From NCBI RefSeq assembly GCF_003612125.1, contig NZ_RAWI01000009.1, positions 1-60,567 of the forward strand: a stretch of DNA of 60,567 bases. The letters are read 5' to 3'. The stretch comes from Corallococcus praedator (lineage in GTDB: Bacteria; Myxococcota; Myxococcia; Myxococcales; Myxococcaceae). This document shows positions 9,181 to 16,881 of the stretch, in pieces. The position numbers and the translations under genes are program-made. Each line of letters starts with the position of its first letter. Position 1 is the stretch's first letter. Under the pieces are notes generated by a model. It did no database searches and was not told the origin of the DNA. It saw nothing but the letters and a program-made list of their open reading frames with translations.

Positions 9181-11163
9181 TCACTCGAAGCGGCGCACGG
9201 CCTTCAAATCCAGGGTGGAGTAGACGAAGGCAGCGCCGGAATCACTGGTGAACCCTCTCTTTTGGAGTCCAATACGGCCGCCCTCGTCGTCAACGAACTG
9301 CACGCAGACGGGGATGCGCTCATTCTTGGGAGTACGCGCCTCGGTGAGCCGTCCGTAGACCCGCTCCGGGCCGACGAGGAGCTGCCCGGAGAACAGGGTC
9401 CCCGGCGGCATGCGTCCCCAATCATCCACCATGCGAACCGTGGTCGTGCCCTCGCGGACCTTGATGTTTCTGGCGTCTTGGGGACGCAGGTCGAAGGTGG
9501 CTGTAGGCTTCTCTCGGGTGAAAAGGCCAAGTTCTTCCATGGCCTCAACGGCCCCTGGAGGGCAGTCCTCCGGAGGGGGCGTCGGGCGCACCTGGGGGCC
9601 AGGGCAGGCCATCGCCATGCAGGCCGCGACGCCCAGGCCGAGCGCCTTGCCAACGGCTCCGCCCCGGAGGCGCTGCGGCTCTGGCTCGGGGAACATGCCG
9701 GTGTTCTTCTTCATCTTCACGGAAGCCTTCTCCTGGGAGAACGTCGCGGGAATGGCGACGGCCGCAAGGGTGGGTGCGCCATCGCGCGCGGCTGCGGCCG
9801 CGTGAGCTTCCAGTGGCAGCCAGGGTGCCGCCACTTCCTGGTCGGGAGCCCAGGGCGCGAGGTCGAACCCGGGAGATGCGGGTGGTGAGTCCACGGCCAC
9901 ATCGAGATGAGGCTCCAGTCCGTGACGTGCGGCCAGATCAGGGGAGGGCCGCAGGTCGCGCTCGATCACCAGCGCGCACACATTCAAGACCACGAGCAGG
10001 CCGATCCAGGTCGCCACTCGAAGGGCATTGAAGTGACCGGCTCGTGCCTGGGGCGTCGCGTGCGGCGGGGCAGGGCGAGCGGGAAGTGGAGGTGGCAGCT
10101 CGGCCTGAATGGCCGCTGCGCTTGACTCCGGATCGTGCGCGGCATCTTCCGTTGGCGGACGTGGCCCCCGGCGAGGACGGGCCTTGCGCTTCTTCAGCCA
10201 CTGCACCAACTCGTCTTCGCCCGCGTGCGGCACCTCCGCGATCGTCGTAGCGGTGTCCGGGCCATAGGCGTCGCATAGCTTCACGTCCCAGAACTCGTCC
10301 GCCTGGGCCAGCAGGGCCTCCAGCTCCGCGCATAGCGCTTCGGCGTCCGAATGGCGCTCCTCGGGCTCCTTGGCCAGAAGGCGCATGCACACGGCACTCA
10401 GGGCCTCGGGGACGCGCGGGTTGAGCACATGGGGCGGTTTGGGGGCGCGGTTGAGGACGGCCTCCACCCCCTCGGCCTCATCCGGCAGGAAGGGCTGCTT
10501 GCCCGTCAGGAGCCAATAGATCACGACGCCCAGCGCGTACAGGTCGTCCGAGGGGCGGGGTTGGTACGAGCGGCCGGGCTCGTCTCCGTGCTCCTGCTGG
10601 AAGCGCCAGGCCTCGGGGGCGCGGTACTCCGGAGTGCCCGGTGGCAGCACGCCGCCGGTGATGCGGGGGGCGCTCTCGTACCCGCCCGCGCCGAAGTCCA
10701 CCACCACCGCCTCTCCATCCGAGGCGCGGACGACGATGTTGCTCTCTTTCAAATCCCGATGCACCACCTTCGCTCGGTGTGCCGCGCCCAGTCCCCGTGC
10801 CACGCCGAGCATCTGGAGCAGGACTTCACGGCCCGAGGGGTTCTCCTCCCGGGCCCACACGTCCAGGCGGCGTCCCTCCACGAAGTCCATGACGATGAAG
10901 AAGGAATGGGGAGATTCATCCGGCCACTGCCCGTGCCCACGGATGCGCACCAGATTGGAATGCTTCAGCCGCAGGAGGATGGCCACCTCGCGCTCCGCCC
11001 ACTCGGCCAGTCCCCAAAGCGGAATGAGTTTGAGCGCGTAGCTCCGTCCTCCGCGCCGCGTGCGGTACACAGCACCGAAGCCTCCAGCCCCCAGCTTCGC
11101 CTCGACCGTGTGCCCGCCGATATCCGTGCCCAAGGGCACGACGGGATGCCGACGGTGGCTCAA
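9181..11163 (-). CDS. Membrane-anchored Ser/Thr protein kinase with extracytoplasmic C-terminal domain
   Basis: The protein has 660 residues. The Hanks-type kinase domain (~15-285) is intact: glycine loop GAGGFG (25-30), K45, HRDLKESN (135-142), DFG (156-158) and APE in YRAPEAW. A basic, proline-rich linker leads to a membrane helix near 379-398, then about 100 residues, a second hydrophobic patch near 503-525 ending in MACPG like a lipoprotein signal, and a C-terminal domain of ~140 residues. That tail reads like a separate lipoprotein fused to the kinase. The start is TTG 11163, seven bases after GGAG. The frame stays open to 11340 but the extra 59 residues are Arg-rich and unlike kinases. 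It is followed by the DUF2381 gene and is divergent from an XRE regulator. Confidence 0.85.
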   Translation of the reverse strand: MSHRRHPVVPLGTDIGGHTVEAKLGAGGFGAVYRTRRGGRSYALKLIPLWGLAEWAEREVAILLRLKHSNLVRIRGHGQWPDESPHSFFIVMDFVEGRRLDVWAREENPSGREVLLQMLGVARGLGAAHRAKVVHRDLKESNIVVRASDGEAVVVDFGAGGYESAPRITGGVLPPGTPEYRAPEAWRFQQEHGDEPGRSYQPRPSDDLYALGVVIYWLLTGKQPFLPDEAEGVEAVLNRAPKPPHVLNPRVPEALSAVCMRLLAKEPEERHSDAEALCAELEALLAQADEFWDVKLCDAYGPDTATTIAEVPHAGEDELVQWLKKRKARPRRGPRPPTEDAAHDPESSAAAIQAELPPPLPARPAPPHATPQARAGHFNALRVATWIGLLVVLNVCALVIERDLRPSPDLAARHGLEPHLDVAVDSPPASPGFDLAPWAPDQEVAAPWLPLEAHAAAAARDGAPTLAAVAIPATFSQEKASVKMKKNTGMFPEPEPQRLRGGAVGKALGLGVAACMAMACPGPQVRPTPPPEDCPPGAVEAMEELGLFTREKPTATFDLRPQDARNIKVREGTTTVRMVDDWGRMPPGTLFSGQLLVGPERVYGRLTEARTPKNERIPVCVQFVDDEGGRIGLQKRGFTSDSGAAFVYSTLDLKAVRRFE

Positions 11164-11319
11164 GAGGCGTCTCCTGTGGAGGTGCGCTCGGTGCTCCTGG
11201 ACATGACCTCGACCTTCATCGCTGGTGCCAGAGTACGAGAGGGCCCGCCTCTCGACGGTCAGCGGAACTCGTGCGAGTTCCATCCGTCCAGGAGTGCATG
11301 GGAAGGATAAACCCAAAGC

Positions 11320-11337
11320 GGATACTCGAAGTATACC
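11320..11337. promoter_or_regulatory. Candidate operator: ATACT-CGA-AGTAT palindrome
   Basis: A short palindrome (ATACT at 11322-11326, spacer CGA in between, AGTAT at 11330-11334) with G/C flanks lies between the divergent kinase (starts 11163) and XRE regulator (starts 11401). XRE proteins bind such sites and often regulate themselves. It is one site only, so this is tentative. Confidence 0.3.
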
Positions 11338-11400
11338 CAATGACCCCTATGCTGGGGTTGCCGTCCATGCGGCATCTTCCTCTTTCCCCCAGGTTCGCCC

Positions 11401-11652
11401 ATGCCCGCGAAGCTCTCTGAACGGATTGGAACCCACGTCCGTGCCGCCCGGCATCGTGCGGGCCTCACGCAGGCCCAGGTGGCCCAGGCCATCCACGTAC
11501 CGGCGCTGGTGTTCAGCCGTCTGGAGCGGGGCCGGTTGCTGCCCAGCGTTCCCACGTTGGTGGCGCTCGGTGGGGTCCTTCGTGTCTCTGTCGACTTCAT
11601 CCTGAGCGGCAAGGCCTTGAAGGTCCACGCACCCGACGGGGCTGGCCAGTAG
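11401..11652 (+). CDS. Small XRE-family helix-turn-helix regulator
   Basis: The protein has 83 residues, almost all a Cro/C1-type HTH: LTQAQVAQAIHVPALVFSRLERG spans the two DNA-reading helices at about 22-45, followed by LPSVPTLVALGGVLRVSVD. No extra domain is present. It is closely similar in pattern to the next gene, so the two look like tandem paralogues. It is divergent from the kinase gene with 237 bp between them, making it a plausible regulator of that operon. The ATG at 11401 has only a weak CAGG ribosome-binding site. Confidence 0.8.
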   Translation: MPAKLSERIGTHVRAARHRAGLTQAQVAQAIHVPALVFSRLERGRLLPSVPTLVALGGVLRVSVDFILSGKALKVHAPDGAGQ

Positions 11653-11786
11653 GTGTGGTGCCGTGCGCGTGCGTGGCGCCAGTCGCGCATCGACACGGCC
11701 GCCAGGATGCGGCAGGAAGGGGGCGCTGCGGTGCGGCCCCCCGGCCGCGCCAGACCTGGTTCTCGCGGTTCCTGGTACCCCGACAC

Positions 11787-12146
11787 ATGAACGAAGCGCT
11801 GGCGAGCATCATTGGAGGCGCGGCCCGAGAGGCCCGGACGCACCTTGGGCTCACGCAGGCGGAGGTGGCCGAGAAGCTGGGCCTCGCGCACATGGTCTAC
11901 AGCCGCCTGGAGCGCGGGAAGATGCTGCCCAGCGTCCAGACCCTGTTGCGGATGTGCTCCGTGCTGCGCATCTCCTCGGACGAGTTGCTGGGGAACGTGA
12001 GCCCGGAGGAGGCCTCGAAAGCGGCCAGGAGTGAGCGAGGGCAGGTCGGGACGCCAAAGTTGCGCCAGCTCACGGGGCTCGCGCGCAAGATGGACGAGGA
12101 CCAGCTCGACGCCCTCGTGACGGTGGCCCAGGTGTTGTTGCGTTGA
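11787..12146 (+). CDS. XRE-family helix-turn-helix regulator, second of a pair
   Basis: The protein has 119 residues: an N-terminal Cro/C1-type HTH (LTQAEVAEKLGL...YSRLERGK, about 22-46) followed by LPSVQTLLRMCSVLRISSDELLG and a ~50-residue tail that may help dimerisation. The start is ATG 11787; the frame extends upstream to 11655 but that part is Arg/Cys-rich, lacks any family similarity and sits on intergenic DNA. It shares the HTH pattern of the 83-residue regulator 135 bp upstream. It converges with the pseudokinase gene, with a hairpin in between. Confidence 0.8.
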   Translation: MNEALASIIGGAAREARTHLGLTQAEVAEKLGLAHMVYSRLERGKMLPSVQTLLRMCSVLRISSDELLGNVSPEEASKAARSERGQVGTPKLRQLTGLARKMDEDQLDALVTVAQVLLR

Positions 12147-12150
12147 AACG

Positions 12151-12176
12151 ACGCGGACCCGCCTCTGGGCCCGCGT
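12151..12176. terminator. Hairpin between convergent XRE and pseudokinase genes
   Basis: ACGCGGACCC (12151-12160) pairs with GGGCCCGCGT (12167-12176) with one mismatch and a 6-base loop, five bases after the XRE stop. There is no T-tract on either side, so intrinsic termination is likely but not certain. Confidence 0.5.
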
Positions 12177-12204
12177 GCTTCAACGGAGGCGTGAGCGCCT
12201 GGGC

Positions 12205-13374
12205 TCACTTCGTGTCGGGCGAAGGTGTCACCACGTCGTCGGCGTCCAGGCCCTCGGGGAAGAAGCCTTCCTCGTCCAGCTCCACGCGGTCGCGCAGGAC
12301 GGACGCCTCCGACAGCAGCCGTGCCAGCTCCTCGCTGGCCTCCTGTCGCTCGAAGCGTGGGGACTCCACCGCGAGTGCCCCCCGAAGCGCGTCGCGCATC
12401 TGGGCGGCCGTGGCGTAGCGCTCGGAGGGTTTGCGTTGGAGGGCCTTGTGCAGGATAGCCTTGAGCATGTCCGGGAGCCCCGCCACCGCGCGTTCCACGT
12501 CCTCGGGGCCGTAGCGGTTGACGAGCGCCATCATCTGCGTGAAGGGCACCGAGGGCAGCTCCTCCGTCATCACGCCCGGGATTGAAACAGGGGCCGTCGC
12601 GTCCTCCATGTCGAAGAGATGCTTGTTCGTCAGCATCTCCAACAAGACGAGGCCTAGCGAAAAGATGTCGGACCGGCCATCCATCGGCTTCCGGTGCAGG
12701 TACTCGGGCGAGGCGTATGCCACGTCGCCCTTGAGCAGGAGGTCCGGCGTTTCCTCCCGGCCCACCATGCGCGAGTAGGCGGCACCGAAGTGCGTCACCT
12801 TCGCTTCACCGCTCCTCGCCACGCGGATGTTCCGAGGGGCCACGTCGCGGTGAATGATGCCCAGCGGTCGGTGCTCCTCGTCCTTCAGCGTGTGCGCATG
12901 GTGGAGGGCGTCGGCCACCTCGGCGGCGATGTAGAGGGCGAAGGGCGCGGAGAGCGGTTTCTCCCGCATCGTGGCGAGGCTGATGAGGGTGTCCAGCGAA
13001 GGTCCGTCCACGTGCTCCGCGATGATGTGTGGCGAGTCGGAGTGGATCTTCAGGTGATGGACCTGGGCAATGGCGGGGTGGTGCAGGCGGAAGGCGAGCT
13101 GGACCTCCTCGATGAGCCGCTGGCACCGCTCGAACGTCGCCGGGTTGCGCAGGCGCTTGATGGTGACCCAACCGGCGAGGCCATGGGGCAGGTGACGCTC
13201 AGCCAGGAGCACCACCTCCCCGTTGCTCCGGCGGTCCAACACGCGGATGGTTTCGTACCGGGTGGTCTCCACCGTGAACCGGATCCGGGGATGCGCACGA
13301 TCCAGTTCGGAAGAGATCTCTGGTGTCGCGTCCCCGCTCAGCGGGTCGTCGGTCGGCGTTCTGTCTTCGGTCAT
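12205..13374 (-). CDS. Ser/Thr kinase homologue lacking the DFG aspartate (probable pseudokinase)
   Basis: The protein has 389 residues with a Hanks kinase fold at about 40-345. It keeps the ATP-lysine (WVTIKR, K73), the catalytic loop HRDVAPRN (175-182) and ASPEY, but the DFG motif reads H195-F-G: the metal-binding aspartate is histidine (codon CAC, 12790-12792). The glycine-rich loop is also degenerate (LDRRSNGEVVLL). Both changes suggest it binds rather than transfers phosphate, although some divergent kinases stay active. The tail is acidic and there is no membrane helix, so it is cytosolic. The start is ATG 13374 with GGAGG six bases upstream; the frame continues to 13407 without support. 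It may scaffold or regulate the kinase encoded nearby. Confidence 0.85.
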   Translation of the reverse strand: MTEDRTPTDDPLSGDATPEISSELDRAHPRIRFTVETTRYETIRVLDRRSNGEVVLLAERHLPHGLAGWVTIKRLRNPATFERCQRLIEEVQLAFRLHHPAIAQVHHLKIHSDSPHIIAEHVDGPSLDTLISLATMREKPLSAPFALYIAAEVADALHHAHTLKDEEHRPLGIIHRDVAPRNIRVARSGEAKVTHFGAAYSRMVGREETPDLLLKGDVAYASPEYLHRKPMDGRSDIFSLGLVLLEMLTNKHLFDMEDATAPVSIPGVMTEELPSVPFTQMMALVNRYGPEDVERAVAGLPDMLKAILHKALQRKPSERYATAAQMRDALRGALAVESPRFERQEASEELARLLSEASVLRDRVELDEEGFFPEGLDADDVVTPSPDTK

Positions 13375-13759
13375 GTTTGACCTCCAGGAAGAACAAGGGC
13401 CGTGCATCAGGACAGTGGCCCGGGATTACCCCGCTCCTTGGCGTGACCTTGGCTTCGGAAGCCCTGGATCTTGCAAATAAAGGTCTACTATCAATAAACC
13501 CATCAGGTATTTCAAGTGGCCCATGCCGATGGGCCGGTCGAATGGGTGCATCCCCACCTGGGCCTTTGGGTCTGAATCTTGTGCGACGCAGGGGCTGAGC
13601 GAAGAGTTCCCACTAGGCGAGGGCCTGACCCTCGAGCACTCTCTGGGCGCAGCGCGGGTTCAGTTGCTCGGGAGGACTGGCTCCTTCGAGGTTCTGACCA
13701 CGCTTTTCCAGGAGAGTGCGAAGCCGCTATAGGTGAGGTAGGGTCGTGGAGTCGTCGGC
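13375..13759. other. Intergenic stretch before tRNA-Leu
   Basis: These 385 bp hold the upstream region of the pseudokinase gene (GGAGG at 13380-13384), an A/T-rich patch at 13470-13500, and the tRNA promoter area with AGGTAGGGT at 13736-13744. A short frame on the plus strand (13523-13732) has no recognisable product and no good ribosome-binding site. I see no convincing gene. Confidence 0.4.
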
Positions 13760-13800
13760 GCACGAGTGGCGGAATTGGCAGACGCAGCGGACTTAAAATC
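13757..13800 (+). repeat. Right copy of the 44-bp tRNA-Leu 5'-half repeat
   Basis: Identical to 6901-6944. Here the sequence continues into a complete tRNA. If the two copies are attachment sites, the intervening 6.8 kb would have arrived carrying this 5' half, restoring the tRNA at its right end. Confidence 0.8.
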
Positions 13801-13845
13801 CGCTGACTCGCAAGGGTCGTCCGGGTTCGATCCCCGGCTCGTGCA
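13760..13845 (+). tRNA. tRNA-Leu(UAA)
   Basis: This is a complete class II tRNA of 86 bases. Acceptor GCACGAG pairs with CTCGTGC, with discriminator A at 13845. The anticodon arm is GCGGA-CTTAAAA-TCCGC (anticodon TAA), followed by a long variable arm and T arm CCGGG-TTCGATC-CCCGG. CCA is not encoded. The 5' half is duplicated at 6904. Confidence 0.96.
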
Positions 13846-14209
13846 CTTCTTCGGTCAGTAGAGGCCCACGGCCTGCCTCTCGATGAGTCGGTGCTGGCGG
13901 CCAACGTGCACGACACGCACGGCACGGGTCACTCCCAGCCCCGTGCTGCGCGCCGTCACCGCACGACGCGCAGCATGAGACCCATCGAGAATCGTGCTCC
14001 GTCGCTGAGAGCTTTCCAGGGCCCCGCCGTGGCGTCGCTCTCGGTCCATGCCCCTGGTCCTTGACACCCATGCGCGCTTTCTGAAGATCGGCCGTCGCTC
14101 ATCGCCTCCAGTTCGCGACGCAAACGAGAGTTCGATCCTCGTTCAAGCCGCGGAGGAGCTCCGGACTTCTCGTCGACCGTCCTCGCCTCACGTGGCAGGC
14201 TCATCGTTC
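13846..14209. other. Unassigned stretch after tRNA-Leu
   Basis: A minus-strand frame (13855-14067) ends in a stop but has no recognisable domain and no upstream support, so a gene remnant is possible. Nothing else is seen before the next start. Confidence 0.3.
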
Positions 14210-15064
14210 ATGGGAACGTGGCTGAACGTGGCCTTCATCCAGTGTGCGGATATCGCCCGGGTAGAGAGAGAACTCTCACGCTTGTTGGTGGAGGAGGGGC
14301 GGCAATTGATGACACCCAAGCCGCGCACCCGGGAACGGCATGACCGCATGCAGTACGGGCTCGGTGACGAGGTGCAGCGCTGGGGCCTGGCGGGTTTTCG
14401 CGGAGCTCCCGGGTGGACCGTCCTGCGCACCGCCCCCTTCGAACTCCTGATGCAGGGAACCCCGCCGCTGCTCGCACGCCTCTCCTCGCGCCTGGGCGTG
14501 CCCGCCTTTCAGTACAACATCTATGACAGCACCCCAGAGTTCCTGATGGAGGTGGATGCTGGTGGGCGCGTCGAACTCTCGGGGTTCGTGGGTCAGGATT
14601 TAACACGCTATTGGAACAGCGAACCGCCGATGGATCGTTTGGAGACACAATTTCGCATCATCGATCCATCAGCAGTGGCCGCATGGGCAGAGTCGGCAAT
14701 GCCGGAGGCGCGTGTTACCGGATGGCTCTATCCCTCCCGTGCCAACTCCCCTCTGACGGACTTCGACAAACTTCGTGAGTCACAGCGGGCGGATCTCGTG
14801 CGATGGCTCGGCCAGCTAGGCACCCGAATCGACCCCGAGAGCCATGAGTGGTGCGTACATCCCGCGCACATCGTTCGCCGGCTCGCTCAGTTTGGCAGCG
14901 CGTTTCTTCCCGCTGAAGGGTGCGTGGAGCCAGCCATCCAGACCGTGTTTGGCGGACCGAACGCCAGACACTGTGACAACCTCTTTCTCGTGGAGACGCT
15001 CATCCCGCATGCACCCATGCCCGTCGATGGGTTCGTGTTGTACGCGGAAACGAGCAGCAAGTAG
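14210..15064 (+). CDS. Hypothetical cytosolic protein
   Basis: The protein has 284 residues with no signal peptide, membrane helix or motif that I recognise. Codon use is typical of the window (G/C-rich third positions), so it is very likely real. ATG 14210 starts a well-composed N-terminus (MGTWLNVAFIQCAD); an upstream ATG at 14048 in the same frame adds 54 Arg/Ser-rich residues and is less likely. It lies between tRNA-Leu and the lipoprotein/possible-immunity pair, in the same orientation, with 136 bp before the next gene. No function is proposed. Confidence 0.7.
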   Translation: MGTWLNVAFIQCADIARVERELSRLLVEEGRQLMTPKPRTRERHDRMQYGLGDEVQRWGLAGFRGAPGWTVLRTAPFELLMQGTPPLLARLSSRLGVPAFQYNIYDSTPEFLMEVDAGGRVELSGFVGQDLTRYWNSEPPMDRLETQFRIIDPSAVAAWAESAMPEARVTGWLYPSRANSPLTDFDKLRESQRADLVRWLGQLGTRIDPESHEWCVHPAHIVRRLAQFGSAFLPAEGCVEPAIQTVFGGPNARHCDNLFLVETLIPHAPMPVDGFVLYAETSSK

Positions 15065-15200
15065 GCATGGGCGCTTCATGTTCACGTCCCACCGCGCCCC
15101 GGTACGTTCCGGGTATCCCAGCGATTCTCGGATGCTGGCATGCTCCACATGCGGCCAGCATTGCCTCGCAACTCGCTGGCTCGGCTGAAAGGACGTGACC

Positions 15201-16115
15201 ATGCGACTCCGCGCCTGCGCCGCACTCCTACTTTTCCTTTCGGCGTGCGCCACGCCGGCACCGAGCCCAAGAGAGCGCGCGCCCCGGAATCCGAGGATCG
15301 CCAACCTCCAGCGAGCGGCGAAGCTGCCGTGGGCTGACGGGGGACGGTGTGTCGTCCGTGAGGCTTCCCAGCCTTGGCCCGTGCTGATGGAGAAGTGCTA
15401 TCGGACCCTCGACCATGATCGGATCGAATTACACGACACCACGGGGAGATGCACTGTCGCTTCAGCGGATGCCGCAGCCGTGGGACTCGGGTTCTGCGTG
15501 CTGGCGGCTCCTGAAATTGCCGTGGGAGCCGTGATCGTGCTTGGTGTGGTGGTGGTCGGCGTCGCCATCAAAGAAGCACTGGATGCATATGAACTCCGTC
15601 ACGCCTACCCCGAGGAAGCAGGAACCTCACAAGGAACGAAGGTGTCATCCCGGCAAACTGACGCCCAACGCGAGCCCAAGCTGAAGCCCGAACCAGCGGG
15701 GCAGGACTGGTTTCCCCCGGTGCCGCCCGAGTCACCGGAGCGCGAGCGCCCTCCCGAGTGCAGGCCCGTCCCGGTGCGACATTTGGGCGGCAACGATCCA
15801 CACAACGAATGCGCTGACAAGATTCCCAACAACAGCTTCCCTGGCTGGGATGTGCTCGTCAATGGGAAGAACTTCGACGGACTGGTGCTCACCACTCGCA
15901 CGCTGTGGGATGTCAAGACGGATGACTTTGAAAGACAGCCGCTACGCTCTCAAAGGTTCTTTGTCAGGATGAAGCTGCCTGAGCTGAGGCGCGAAGCCAA
16001 GCTCGCAAGGGACTGCGGGTACAACTTCGTCATTGGCGTGCGAAGCGCCGCGCATAAAGCTGTGCTGTTCGATGAAGACCCCACCCTGAAAGTTGTTGTC
16101 ATGGATTGGTGTTGA
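15201..16115 (+). CDS. Lipoprotein with nuclease-like C-terminal domain (DUF6310-like), candidate toxin
   Basis: The protein has 304 residues. The signal sequence MRLRACAALLLFLSAC ends in a lipobox (LSAC, Cys16). A hydrophobic helix follows at about 103-125, then a proline/glutamate-rich linker (~140-190) and a C-terminal domain with FDGLVLTTRTLWDVKTDDF. WDVKTD at 236-241 resembles the D-x-K core of restriction-endonuclease-like folds. I recall myxobacterial proteins of this type as DUF6310, encoded before DUF5953 proteins as here, but I cannot verify that. The domain order (export signal, membrane helix, linker, nuclease-like tip) is that of a surface-delivered toxin; this is inference. The start is ATG 15201, seven bases after AAAGGA; the GTG at 15195 is too close to that site. 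Confidence 0.75.
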   Translation: MRLRACAALLLFLSACATPAPSPRERAPRNPRIANLQRAAKLPWADGGRCVVREASQPWPVLMEKCYRTLDHDRIELHDTTGRCTVASADAAAVGLGFCVLAAPEIAVGAVIVLGVVVVGVAIKEALDAYELRHAYPEEAGTSQGTKVSSRQTDAQREPKLKPEPAGQDWFPPVPPESPERERPPECRPVPVRHLGGNDPHNECADKIPNNSFPGWDVLVNGKNFDGLVLTTRTLWDVKTDDFERQPLRSQRFFVRMKLPELRREAKLARDCGYNFVIGVRSAAHKAVLFDEDPTLKVVVMDWC

Positions 16116-16116
16116 A

Positions 16117-16875
16117 ATGACGTCCGCTCATAGAACCCTCATCATTATCGCCCACGCGACTGCGCTCAAGGACAATGACGACCGACCGACCGCGGTTGTC
16201 CATGCGATGGAACGTGCGCTGCCCGGCTTGCGCTTGGGGTGGACGACGTCGGAAAAGGAAGACCTCATCGCATTGCCTCAACGCGACGAGTGGGTCGCGG
16301 CCAACATGACAAACGGAGGGTTTCCGTTCCTCTGCAACGATGATGATAATCATCTCGTGACGGTTGCCGGATTGGAAAACCCAAGCGGTCTTGCCGCAGG
16401 GAGCCCGCCGCATTTTGAAATCCATGCGGACCTGCCATTAGACGCAGTCGGCATCGCGGGGGCTGTCGATGTGCTTGCAGGTGTAGCGGAGGGCGCTCGC
16501 GCGGTATGGGGGCATGCGACGCCGAGCGGTTATGGTGGGATCGTGGCGCAACAGTTCCGCCAGCCCGGCGATGAGCTGCACGTTCGGCCCCATGGGCTGC
16601 CGTCGCTCAAGCTCCCATGGGACAGGTCCACGCCTGAGATTCCGCACTTTCTCGGGTGGCTGAACTACTGGTCGGCCGCTGCTGCGCAGGCCATTGGGTT
16701 CCCGGACCCGACCCGTGACACGGACCTGCTTTCACGGGCGCGGCGCACGGCATCAGGGGGATGGGTCGTGCAGCTCACCGACGCGCCGCTCGACCTGGAC
16801 AACCCCGCTCACCTGGATGCACTCAAGCGTGCCTACGAACGCTTTCCGGAGATCGGTGGACGCGCAGAGCCTTGA
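16117..16875 (+). CDS. DUF5953-like cytosolic protein, candidate immunity partner
   Basis: The protein has 252 residues with no signal peptide or membrane helix. ATG 16117 follows the stop of the nuclease-like lipoprotein by one base, so the two are almost certainly co-transcribed and coupled. The composition is ordinary, with conserved-looking WGHATPSGYGG and HPHGLPSLKLPWD-type segments. I associate this family with DUF5953. Its partner's nuclease-like domain makes an immunity role attractive, but that rests only on gene order. It ends 6 bp before the convergent glycosyltransferase gene. Confidence 0.7.
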   Translation: MTSAHRTLIIIAHATALKDNDDRPTAVVHAMERALPGLRLGWTTSEKEDLIALPQRDEWVAANMTNGGFPFLCNDDDNHLVTVAGLENPSGLAAGSPPHFEIHADLPLDAVGIAGAVDVLAGVAEGARAVWGHATPSGYGGIVAQQFRQPGDELHVRPHGLPSLKLPWDRSTPEIPHFLGWLNYWSAAAAQAIGFPDPTRDTDLLSRARRTASGGWVVQLTDAPLDLDNPAHLDALKRAYERFPEIGGRAEP

Positions 16876-16881
16876 CCTCAA

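Noticed and set aside
11164-11340. N-terminal extension of the membrane kinase to 11340
   Set aside because: The extra 59 residues are Arg/His-rich, kinase similarity begins after TTG 11163, and a GGAG site sits correctly before that codon.
13523-13732. Small plus-strand open frame upstream of tRNA-Leu
   Set aside because: No ribosome-binding site, no domain, and it lies in an A/T-mixed intergenic stretch; not supported as a gene.
14120-14150. A T-arm-like GTTCGATCC motif suggesting another tRNA
   Set aside because: No acceptor, D or anticodon arm can be built around it.
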